Assembly (NCBI GenBank): GCA_001599595.1
Contig: BCHH01000002.1
Span: forward strand, 906,390-970,389
Origin: Beverwykella pulmonaria
Taxonomy: Eukaryota; Ascomycota; Dothideomycetes; Pleosporales; Melanommataceae
DNA: 64,000 bases
Direction of reading: 5' to 3'
Each line of letters begins with the position of its first letter. Position 1 is the stretch's first letter. Of this stretch, positions 9,201 to 19,661 are shown piece by piece. The notes under the pieces were generated by a model, which saw only the letters and a list, made by a program, of their open reading frames with translations, was not told the DNA's origin and made no database searches. Position numbers and translations under genes: made by a program.

Positions 9201-10937
9201 TGCCGCTTTTATTTGTAGGGCATAAAACTAATACACATGTAGAGTAAGTGAAGCTGCGTGAGCATGCTTACTAGCAGATAAGTCAACAATCAAATTAAGC
9301 AAATATCGTTCGAGGATTTCAAATGATTGGATTTGGAGTATATTATTTTTGGAGTGGATTTGATCGATTTGATAGCGATTTGGACTTGATTTGATTGAGG
9401 ATTTGGAAATATATTGCGCCGTAGCGAAGAGCTACTTTGCTGAAATCCACCTCAGGTACGGGTTGAAGGCTTGGGTTCATGGTGCAGGGAACAGGTCTTG
9501 GTTTCTCTGTCAGCTGCTTGCTTCTTCATCAATCAACGCGGCATATATATGGGGATCCGAACACGAATGCATCAGACGGATCATGAATAATTTCTTCTGT
9601 CTTTATCATCACATCTCTCCCTTTCATCTGGTTTGGTAGCTAGATATAACGAAATTGAAACAGTCTACTGCCAAACCTCTACCTTGATTCTGCTCCGTTC
9701 CTCAGTGCATCGCTGTTTCGAACATCACATGGCTGCGAGTCGCCTTCCACCCTTGTGATATTTCCATATAACACCCCTTTCCTCCACCGCAATATTTGAT
9801 GTAAATGTACAGAAAAGGCGTTAATATCCGGTTCTATACTGCAGCGTCCTCCAAGCTGCAGAGCTCGTATACCCTGTCCAAATCTTTATCAGTCCACCTA
9901 GTCTCCGGCTTGATTTCTGACTCCATAAAGCCTGCTTTCATGCACCTCCGCACACATTGTAGAGGCCCTTGAGACTGTAAATTCACTACGCTTGTTCCTC
10001 GCTCCGTGAATAATACGTACTCTATATATTAAATATTTTCTAAAGTATTCAACATGTGTTGAACGTCCGTTGACTATTCGTTCGCGATACGTTAAATGCG
10101 GTAACCTGCTGTTTTGACCGTTTTGACCGTTCTGATCCGTTCTGACCGTTGGGGATCCGTTCAAGACTTCAAAAAGTTTTGCTGAAACAGCTTCAACAAC
10201 TTTCTAACCTTAGCCAAGCAACTAACCCAATCCTTTAGTCAGCCCCCGCAATGTTCAGCTACTTCAAGTTCTCGGATGCACTTCCAGTATTATGGTAACT
10301 CTCTCAGCTTTGACCTTCTCGCAAACTTCGACTGCCGAGCCTTCTCACCTTGACCTTGCACCGATTGATGCTCCGATCCACCACGGGCTCGACATCAACC
10401 ATTGCGACTCTTTAAATATCTCGATACCCACCTGATCTTGAGGCGCCCTCATTCTGCAAGTCACCAGAGATCCTGCCACTGCACTCTCCTCAAAAATCTT
10501 ATCGTTATATACTTCCCTCTCATATCTTCGTCTCAAAGTCCAACGAGCTCCGCACAAGATGATCTCCTACGCATCTGGTGCTTTGACCCTCTACGTACCT
10601 TTTGTGTGAACGTTCCGCCGTGGACAGTAGTTGTCTGTACCTAGGACATGACACTGAAGACATTCGAATGCCGACCCCAGGCATACAAAACAGTAATATC
10701 ATCGATCGGAAAATTAGAGTTGTGAGATACACACCCTCTGTTATTTCCTGTCTTCAGCGATAATATTTACGACCACTAGGCACTGCCTAGCGAGATACTA
10801 AGTATGATCCTTGCTACAACACAGAACCGAACACCTTCAATGAAGAACTAGAAGAATTGTGCGCACTAGCTTTGACTGCGATCACTGAAGGCCTTGAACT
10901 CTAGCACTGGAAGACTCTTCTGGAAGGTCGCAGTGCC
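9201..10937. other. Gene-poor AT-rich stretch
   Basis: No supported gene. Near 10110-10150 there is a short imperfect array of TTTTGACCG/TTCTGACCG units. Fragments at about 10640-10900 read like decayed coding sequence that may be the 5' part of the BTB-like pseudogene that follows. Confidence 0.45.
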
Positions 10938-12230
10938 TTGGACCGTTCTTCAATTTCAGTCCTAAGACCAAAGGCAGGCTCCGACACTGAATCTAAGGCT
11001 AACTCCAATTCTGATCCGGAGTCGGATATGGAAAGACCCATAGCAGCGGCTCTAGCTAATCTCATAGGAAAGGCCGCTATCCATTCCTTCATCGCCTCTA
11101 CCGGCAAGTCCACAGAAGAAGCGAAAATCGTGTCCTCCAAATCGATCAGCGCACAGGCCGACGAACATAACACCCCAATTTAGATTCAAGGTGTCTCCAA
11201 CTTTCAAGCGCGAGAACATTAGCCATGGCAACGACACGAAGTCGCCCCTTCCCGGCACCCTGCATGACTTCTGGGACTTTAGCAATGCTAATGATCAGGA
11301 CACATCATCCGATTCTCTAATATCATAGAGCTATAAGAGAGCTTCGCCAATTGCGGTTGAGAATGGGATGAGGGCGAAGTCACATGATGGGGAAATGTAA
11401 TTGTACCTCTTTCCCTTTCTGGCGATTATCTAACATATACTGTTTAGCGACAATCACGAGGACTTTGTGGAGTTCCGAGTTAGTCCTGACCGAGACCAAT
11501 TTTATATCCCCAAAATCGCAATCGACAAGCGTTCATGTTTCTGGAGCGGAGCCTTAAGGGCCAACTTCGTAGTAAAGAGGGACAAAAGCTGAGCTTTTGA
11601 GCGACCCTGTTTGCAAGACATCGATCTAGAAGATTTAAACCTGGTAGAACAATTCTTCGCTACCAGTCATTTCGGTCATCTAGTCTTGGAGAACCAGATG
11701 CCAGAGAGCAGAATCGTTTCTCGAGTGCGTCGCAGCATGGAATGTCGCGGATACATTTGGCATGGCGACCTTCTTGACAATATCATGGAGAAAATCAAAA
11801 CTACTCATTTGGGTATGTCCGAGGTATTATTGTCTTTCGTTTCTATGGTCTATGACACAGAAGACCACCCACTTCCTGCTTAGAGGTTCATAAACGACAT
11901 GATTGTAGGCCTCATCGCCGACAGATTCTATGAGTACATGGAAGAGATGCCTATACCTTTCAAAAGTCGAGTGGAACGTTTTACTGAGTTCAAGATTGAA
12001 GTTTATGAGAAAAAAAATTTGGGCGGAAAAGGCGGAGCGGGCGAGTGGGAATTCTGAAAGAGAAGATTCAGCAGTGTATTTGGGATTTTGAGGATTTACA
12101 TATGAAAAGGAAAGTAGGTTCAAGGAATTTTAGAAGGCTTTTGGAGATCAACGGAACCGATATTGGACTTATGACGAAATGTTCTAGCCGTGGTTCAATT
12201 TCTCTTGTAATGATTTGTCACGTCTGTCAC
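10938..12230 (+). pseudogene. Decayed BTB/POZ-like gene
   Basis: Disconnected in-frame blocks resemble the fungal BTB-like family: a Ser/Glu-rich leader (10938-11180), then FVEFRVSPDRDQFYIPKIAI followed by FWSGALRANFVV (about 11470-11575), then LVLENQMPESRIVSRV and DLLDNIMEKIKTTHLG (11611-11880), then FINDMIVGLIADRFYEYMEE (about 11885-11950) and ICDFEDLH-like tail sequence to about 12230. Stops at about 11595 and 11881 and frame changes separate them. One plausible intron remains (about 11399-11451, ending TTTAG). Order and spacing match one ancestral gene. Confidence 0.6.
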
Positions 12231-12966
12231 ATTTTCACTTCATACCAATTTATCTTACATTTATATCTGGAAATTTTCACTTCTATTTACTAAATACATG
12301 AGCTCCCACAAAGAAAACCTTTTTGTACCCAATTAGTGGTCTGCATCCAGGGCTTTGGTGGCGCCGCCCTCTTGCGAAAGAGGCTTGCAGCTCGCTGATC
12401 ATAAAGCAGGTCCTATCTCAGCAGGCTATACGAGTCCGTCGTATCGCAACATGGACAAGCTCACTGGCCATGGAAACTTCCGCGAGCATCAGCTTCGGGC
12501 TCAGGTTGCATGAGTTGCGATTATCGCAATGGATAAAAACCGAACAAGCTGGGCGTGCTGTTTATGCCTCAACACCCCACAACACGTTCTAGTATCATAT
12601 CACCTTACCACGGGCCGAGGAACGCCACGATGAGTGAAGTGACATTTTAGGAAGCCAAGTTCGTTTTTGTAAATAGTTCGCGAGAAACGACCCATGACCA
12701 GCCACTCATAGCCTCGCTTTTCAGCCTGCCGCCACCAATGAGTGACGCTCCGCGACCTAGGCACTACAGAATCGCAGCTGAACCTCACAATGGCGTTCCT
12801 CAGCCTGGTTTAAATGCAACCATGATCCCTCACCCAGCCTTTTCGAACTACTCTCCAGCCTTGCAATCTCGGTCTTGTCATTGGTTTCACCTTCTATTTT
12901 GACGACAACTGATTTACGATACCAAGTAACGAGGAGCAATACCAGCTTCATGCATCCTTGCCCACA
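12231..12966. other. Intergenic
   Basis: No supported gene. The right part probably contains the promoter of the membrane protein gene starting near 12967. Confidence 0.45.
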
Positions 12967-14909
12967 ATGTCCTCCCTCATACGATTGATCGAGCGAGCCG
13001 ACTTCTTCGGGCGCCCTAGGGCACTGGGAAACGTATCCTGCACTGTAAGTCAGAACGCTTTATTTATCAACGACAATACAAACCTAACATTTCTCGGAGG
13101 ATACAACAGATTTGAGTAGAGGCAGCGTCTTCAATTCCTGCAGAGAATCTGCGGCAGGCACATGTCTTGTTCCAGATGACGTTACTTGGACTGGAGATGC
13201 TTGTGTATGCTCAACCTTGGCTAAGTACAACGCGGGATTCTCAGCGTGCATTCACGATACTCCGTACTCAAGCTGCATTGATCCAAGTACGTCGCTTTTA
13301 TTGACCTAGGCTCTGTGTGGGTTGCTGATACTAGATTTACAAGACAATGAGAATAGTATGGCAAGCTGGTCTTCCGGCCATTGCATTGCCGATATTACCA
13401 CTTCTAAACCGGAGCCTACTACTTCTTTTACAGAAACCCTAAGTACGTTAACATCTGTTACCATATCTTCCTCGGAGACCCCCTCATCTTCTTCAGATGT
13501 CCCCTCATCTTCCTTGGAACTGTTCCCCTCTACACCACCTTCTCCAGAACAGTCCTCCGAAGGTCCAATCTCAGAGAAACCGTCAGACAAGCCTTCAGAA
13601 GCGCCGTCGGACACGCCAGTGGAAACGCCATCAGAGAAGCCCTCGGAGAAGTCATCAGAGAGGCCTTTAATAACTACCATTAACATGCCAACAGTGATTC
13701 CGAAGCCAAGTCTCGTAACGGTCATTGTGGCCCCTCCTGCCCAGACAACGGTTTTCGTTACTTCGCGCTCCAGCACACACATTCCACTTCCGCGATGGAC
13801 GGGGAGTGGGCAACTTCTCCAGGGCTATTGCGGCCAGCCAGACTATACCCTACTTGACGGACCCACTGCAATTTGGGCTCCGGTAGTAGGATGTGTCAGT
13901 AATAAGGCAGACTGTTGTCCTTTTGATGTCCCTGTCCAGACTGGAGGAGGAAGTAACAACGGCCGCTTTCCAAACGCCCAAACTACCCTCAGCAAATGTC
14001 CAGATGACTATCGCGCCATTGGCGATGGTTGCTGTCCTTCGTATGCAAAGCTCCTATCCCTAAAAACGATGCAATGCTAACTCTTCAAGAAACTACTTCC
14101 CCTGGAGCACCGCCTTCGGCGGCCAAGTACCCTGCTATTCAACCCTCCCTAGTGTAGTTACACCACCCCCGATTCCCGCGACTTTGGTCGGCCGATCTGT
14201 CGAGGCCTCATCTGCGAAACCCACATCCGCAATTGTCAACGTTGTCTACGCAATGCAGTATCCGCTGAAAGTCGAAACTACCAAACCTGGAATGGCCACC
14301 GCTGCCAAGATCGGCATTGGTGCTGGCGCAGGAGGAGCAGCTGTGATTGCCGTGCTCCTCTGGCTCCTTATCCGGGCGCATCGTGCACACAAGCGTGATA
14401 AGGACGCCCTCGAGAGCGTTACAGCCGTCAATTCAATCGGTGGGGTGAAAGAATGGCGTAAATCCGTTCCTGGATCGACTCCCAAGGCCCAGAGCCGGCT
14501 TCAAGACGGTTTAGAAGTGGCGCCTACGCTGCCCAAGGTGACTATGCCACCGGCACCCATATATCCCAGTGACTGGCGACCTGGCCAACGAACCGTTTCA
14601 CCTCATAATCCGGATCCATATGCAAGGAACTCTGATGTCAGTCCTGTGAATTCAGGCGTGTATAGCGATGCGGATAGTCAGGCCGTGATTATGGATAACA
14701 GGTTTTTGTATAGCCAGTCCCCAACTTTAGGAACTGATGGGGGATATTCAAGCGGAAACCGGAGTGAGTTACAGAGCGGGGATTATGGGTTTCCGAGACA
14801 GGAGTTACAAGGCGTACCGGAGGAGCCGTATTGGGATCCGCAGCAGGGCGTTGGGCGGCAGACGAGGTATTATGAGGCTCCTTCTGGAAATCCGGGTGCA
14901 GACAGATAA
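12967..14909 (+). CDS. Ser/Thr/Pro-rich surface protein with single transmembrane segment
   Basis: Proposed exons are 12967-13044, 13100-13286, 13335-14040 and 14090-14909 (596 aa). After a short N-terminus comes a Cys-containing block (CRESAAGTC...ACVCSTL...SACIHD...SSC) that loosely recalls CFEM-type spacing. A long Ser/Pro/Glu low-complexity stretch rich in SEKPSEKP-like units follows, then a Cys block with GYCGQPDY, GCVSNKADCCPF and DGCCPS. A transmembrane helix (AKIGIGAGAGGAAVIAVLLW) precedes a 190-residue cytosolic tail rich in Pro, Ser and Tyr. Introns 2 and 3 are well supported (TACTAG and TGCTAAC...TTCAAG). Intron 1 uses an unusual GAG acceptor and no signal peptide is evident, so the 5' end may be wrong. 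Probably a wall or membrane sensor-like protein; no specific function is recognised. Confidence 0.65.
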
Positions 14910-15089
14910 TGATTGATTGCATGGATGAATTAAATGAATTTGGGATACGATTTGTAATAATGAAGGCTCTACGGAGATGTCCGGTTTACCTTTTACCTCA
15001 AGCGTAAATCTGTGCAAAATAACATAAAAACTAATCAAACAGCTTCTCCTTCCCCTTACACTCATCCCTACACTCTGTAAGCTACTGAA

Positions 15090-15935
15090 ATTTTGACCAC
15101 CCAGCGTACCCCCCTTCTTTCTCACCCTCGTTTGGAGCATCAAATTGGCCCTTTCGTACCAAACCCCCTCATCCTTCACAATAACCACATTATTGACCCG
15201 CGGCGTCAACTTCGAGCACTCCCTCGCGCTCACCGAATCCGTAGAAAGAAACAGCGGTTCATCACTTTGGTAGTACATGTGCTACATTGCGTGCTTTGCC
15301 CTCGCAATCGACTCGTATTTTTCCTTTACCAGCAAGTTAGCCAATGTAGGAAGGCGGCGTTTGATCCTCAACTCGTTGATGGTGAGAGGTATATATGCGG
15401 GGCCTTGGCGTTGCTTTAGCGTCGCGGTGAAAAGTCGAACTACCTCCTCCAGACGGACAAAGATAAGAGGAAACTGGCGAGTGTCTCTATATCTAGCTCT
15501 CACGTCTATTTCAATCACATCGATACTGGATTGGAGGGTGGGCAGGCGCGTCCAGCTTAGACCTACGGAGTGGAAGTGGTAGACTATTTGCTTTGACTTG
15601 ATGAGGTGCATTATTGTGGCGGCGAGCTCAAGGTAGAGTTGTCGATTCGTGAGTTGGAGACCAACGTAAGGTGCTTCTAGGTGAGTGATGAATGCCCAGT
15701 GGTGCGAAATGAAGTTTGTGGGTGGACCTTTTAATACATCCTCGGTTGAACCTTCAGGAGGTGGGAACGGTGGAGAAGATACTCGTAGATTTGGTTGCGG
15801 GTCTCGACGGGAAGTTTTCCATGCTGATTGTGGGGTTGATGTGAAGATGAAGTGGTACCTAAGAAGAATCATCTGGGGGTAGGCGTATAGGCAGGGCTGG
15901 CGCGCGTATATATCAGCATTGGCTTTTCGAGACAC
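15090..15935 (-). pseudogene. Uncharacterised fungal protein interrupted by an in-frame TAG
   Basis: A minus-strand frame is open from 15935 to a TAG at 15284-15282 (217 codons). It then stays open and protein-like in the same frame (YYQSDEPLFLSTDSVSAREC, PRVNNVVIVKDEGVWYERAN) to about 15090. No intron of usable length can remove the TAG. The 217-aa product may still be made. The start is uncertain because an upstream exon is possible. No domain is recognised; LQLTNRQLYLELAATIMHLI resembles the helix after F-box-like N-termini in many fungal orphan proteins, which is only suggestive. It lies tail to tail with the surface protein gene. Confidence 0.45.
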
Positions 15936-16218
15936 GTACTCTGAAGCATATTTTGGTAATACTCCTACAGCCTGTTATGAAAAGCTCACTGCAATGCAAA
16001 TTTTAAGATACAAAAGGCTAAAATAGGCTCCAGAGTCAGCTCTCTACACTTCGACACTGAAATGAGGAGCATTTATTTCACGGAATCACTTGTTGGACAG
16101 GACCTGGAGCCAATTTAGGCTAACATACATGGTGTTCTTTCAAATGCCGTAGGTCTCGAGCAAAGAAGTCTTACAATCTGCGATAATTCAATAGGAAAAA
16201 ATGCCTCCCTCCCCCCAA

Positions 16219-16988
16219 TCATGACGCATCCCGACACAACTGAAACCCCGTCCTATCCGTATCACACCGAATCTCATTCGTACACCCATCTTTCACCGAC
16301 AGCGGAAAACTAATCGAAAACGCCGCATCGCTCTTCTCACCAATACTTCCCTTCGCATCTGCATCCGCATCTGCCGTCTTCTCAATCGAGAACGTGATCT
16401 TGAAGTCCAGAGTGTCTCCTACGATAATCTTCTTGCTGCTCTCGACGCCGGTACAGAGTCCGGGATGTGTGTCGGTGGTGTTGGTTAGATGGCTGGAGAA
16501 AGTGTGGGTGGAGGATGTTGGACCAGTGATGGAGGTAGTTGTGTAGCCAGTCTGTGCGGTGGTAAGCTTTGCTCGCATATTATCTGGATTCACGGGGGGT
16601 TCACCGATATATGACCCCCAAAGTAAACATCCGTCTCTATCTTCGCTACAAGGCCCTTTGACAACTCGGCTATACCCTTGACGTCCAAGTCTCCGAACTG
16701 AAACTCGCTAACGCTGACTGTGTTGTGGAATTGGAAATATCCACTACATTCTCGACGGCTGTCTGCTTCTGTGGTGCCGGGCCCAATGGCGGCGAGGTTG
16801 GAGGGCGTGGAGTTTGCAGTGGAGAAGGAGATTGAGACGGTGAAGTTCGGAGTGATGATGGGCACCATCTGGACGGGAAAGGGGCAGTAGAATCCGTGGT
16901 AGTCAATTATGATTTGGTCAGATGTGATGGCGGTTGTGAGTGTACCAAGCATAATGCTAGTAAGAATTGGAAAGAATAGGGAGCGCAT
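16219..16988 (-). CDS. Secreted protein with apparent frameshift in a G/C run
   Basis: The minus-strand start at 16988 gives a signal peptide (MRSLFFPILTSIMLGTLTTA) and a beta-rich, N-glycosylation-prone protein with Cys in FYCPFP, RRECSG, GLCTG and DGCTNEIRC. The frame changes at the six-base run 16594-16599. Adding one base there would continue VNPP into VNPDNMRAK and run to the stop at 16219 (about 256 aa). No intron satisfies both frames. Either a sequencing error in the homopolymer or a real inactivating frameshift explains it. No named family is recognised. Confidence 0.6.
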
Positions 16989-17917
16989 GATGAAATTTGT
17001 ATGGAGAATCAGTAGTGGTGGGTCGGAAGCACTGGACACGAAGAAACAATGGAGAGATGCTAGCCTATTTTATAATCATGTTGCTGGCATACGAACGGTA
17101 AGGGCACTATCTACGGATATTACCTATTTATGTACTCGCATAAACTTTGAAAGGTAGACAGATATTTTCTGTTAGAGCTGCAGCTGCGGGCAGATACGAC
17201 ATCGTCTCGTTGCATTTCGGTTAAGTCTTTCCATAGCCAGGTCATGGACCAATAATGTCCATCTAGGGATTTTCGAAGATAAGCATTTGAATTTCCCTGG
17301 CTTTTATGGAAGAGGATAAATGCTCGCCATGGGAGCAGCCTGGATACGGAATGTATGTAAAGATAACTTGGAATTACAAGGCGTGAGTAGGCAGATTCAA
17401 TCTGTATTGATATAGCCATTAAAGAACACTGATTCATAGTCATGCGGGGTATGATGCGAAAGATAGAGATACCATTTCAAAAGGCACAATTGCGACTTAG
17501 ACATTTCACAGCTTGTTCAGTATAAAAACCCTAAGCGGTATTTACCCGAACTATCCTTCTATATTAACGTTCCAGTGGGAACATAAAATTATATCCAAAG
17601 GTAGAAGGATTGTGCATACACGAGGGCGGAGAAAAATGTAGCCAATAATCTCAAACGTATGAGAGCGGAATCTAATGTGCTGCTTCGTGTGGTGCCTCCA
17701 GTGTAGTCACGCCGACGGTCAGGTAGCATCTATGTCCTGCACGTACTTAGGCTAGATTGACAGTCGAGAAAACGATGCTATGTATTCAGCCAATGATAAA
17801 CACAACCAAACTTCTCTTATACTCCCTCGTTAGGCAAAGACAGAGAGCATAGTCTATATAGTCACCATGCACGGCCCCATAAACTACGTCTGCTATCAAC
17901 AAGTTCGAAACGGAATC
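16989..17917. other. Intergenic, divergent promoters
   Basis: About 0.9 kb between the divergent secreted-protein and AA9 genes. No gene is seen; presumably regulatory sequence for both. Confidence 0.5.
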
Positions 17918-19021
17918 ATGATGCACTCCATCACCATTGTCGCTCTGTGCACCCTTCTCTCTCGCTCCTACGCTCACTTCACCACCGGCCATCTCCTTGT
18001 CAATGGAACTGACACCGGTCTCTGGAAGAGCGTACTGTAAGCACAACTCCCCTCCTCCATACGCCATGGATTTGTCTGACAGGAGATTAGAGAGGTTGCC
18101 GTATTCGGCAACCCCCTAACAAACGGTGGCTTCCCACCAGACGTGCATTTCGGGCAAGTCGTACCGCAATACGCCGAGGACCTCTTCGGTCCCAACATAA
18201 CCTGTGGCCGCTCCGCGTTTAACTCCATGGAGAAGACCTCGGTCGCCGACGTAGTCGCAGGGACCGAAATCGGATTTCGAACTATGAGCAACCAAGAAGT
18301 GAACTCGGGGGATTCCTACGGATACTTCTTCCGTACGTGACTCGACTTCCTATGCTTTTGAGAACGGTGTTAAGTTTAGAATTGCAGACCCAGGCCCAGC
18401 GCAAGTTTGGCTATCCCGCGCGCCCAACGATGACTTGAAGGCGTACCGTGGCGAGGGAGATTGGTTTAAGGTTGCTGGTCCTTCTTTTGTGGTTGTAGAC
18501 CGCCGCTGATGGGTGTTTAGGTAGCATATGCAGGACCGAAGAACAACCACGCGTGGGAGCTCTGGGGCGACATTGGCCAGCAAACCGACGTACAAGCCCC
18601 ATCCCCTACTACCAAGCTTCCCATTAACTCCTTTATACAGTACAACTTCACGCTCCCCAAAACAACACCCCCAGGGAAATACCTCCTCCGATTCGAATAC
18701 TTCATGCCGACTTCGCAGCGCAACTATACGCAATGGTTCATCAACTGCGCGCTAGTGAATATAATGGGACCCGGCGGAGGGGTGCCGAAGGGTTTTGCTA
18801 GGCATCCGGGTGCTTACGATGTCGATGATCTCGGTGAGTTCATTTTCATCCACTTTCTTCCACTTTCTTCATACCTCGAACTTCTATGAACGCGTTTTAC
18901 GTGAGGCTTACCAAGTTCAGGTCTATGGATCCCTTACAACCAAGAGGCTGGTCGACTTCCCCCTGACCAGATGCGATTGCTAGAGTACACACCCCCCGGT
19001 CCTGCGGTGTGGACTGGGTAG
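17918..19021 (+). CDS. AA9-family (GH61) lytic polysaccharide monooxygenase-like protein
   Basis: Five exons: 17918-18036, 18091-18332, 18388-18470, 18521-18833, 18921-19021 (285 aa). A signal peptide (MMHSITIVALCTLLSRSYA) is followed directly by HFTTGHLLVNG, so the mature N-terminus would be the copper-binding His1 of an LPMO. Other AA9 landmarks are GPNITCGR, VVAGTEIGF, the second brace histidine in HPGPAQVWLSRAP (its codon is created by splicing), GEGDWFKV, the core strand before TPPGKYLLRFEYF, INCALVNIMGPGGG, HPGAY and the C-terminal TPPGPAVWTG. The axial position normally Tyr in the Q-x-Y motif is Phe here (TQWFINC). It would be secreted and act oxidatively on a polysaccharide; the substrate cannot be predicted. 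Convergent with a GH55 gene. Confidence 0.82.
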
Positions 19022-19661
19022 GGCCGTTGATGCGTGTATGGACTGGGTCATGTACAAGGGAGACGATGGAAGGATTAACGGGCACACTTATGCGCATTGA
19101 TTATGCGACGGTTCGTGAATGTGCCGGGAAAGATTGAGCTAACTCGAGTCGTTCTTTAGACTGAGATTCCTGATAGCATAATTGCCAAAACGAGCCTTGT
19201 AAAGATACTTACCTTGTTCCGATGTAACATATCGCTATCCTCCAACATGACTGATTGTGCCTAGAATTGTGAGATGTTAGCAATTTGATCCTTGTGGTAA
19301 ACACTGAGCTAAGTCTATGAGACTTCAGAGTACGGTTTACTCATGATAAAAATGACCGCTCAATCAAGCAAGGGTGTGTGAATCTAATAAAGAGTCTTTC
19401 ATTTCTAGAGAAAGTGGAAGCTAGAAACACAAAAATCCCTTTATGTTATGCGATGTAAATCCCTTGGGGTGGCCATAATGAGAGAAATTATCGCATTAAC
19501 ATGATTCCATCAATCCTAAATGGAATCGAGTCCGCTAAAAGCTGCCCCGAATAATAAACACAGAAACTAATGAGCTACTGTGATACTCCTATCATAAAAG
19601 CTGCAAAAAAATCCTACAGGCTCGACAAGTCGAGGAAAATGACAGCGATATCGTAGTGAGA
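19022..19661. other. Convergent intergenic region
   Basis: AT-rich 3' flanks of the AA9 and GH55 genes; no gene is seen. Confidence 0.5.

Noticed and set aside
9391..9639. 82-codon open frame downstream of the NLR
   Set aside because: No family similarity, AT-rich surroundings and no splice context.
10105..10155. Possible CRISPR-like or regulatory tandem repeat
   Set aside because: Only four short imperfect 9-10 bp units; simple repeat in AT-rich DNA, and CRISPR arrays are not expected in a fungus.
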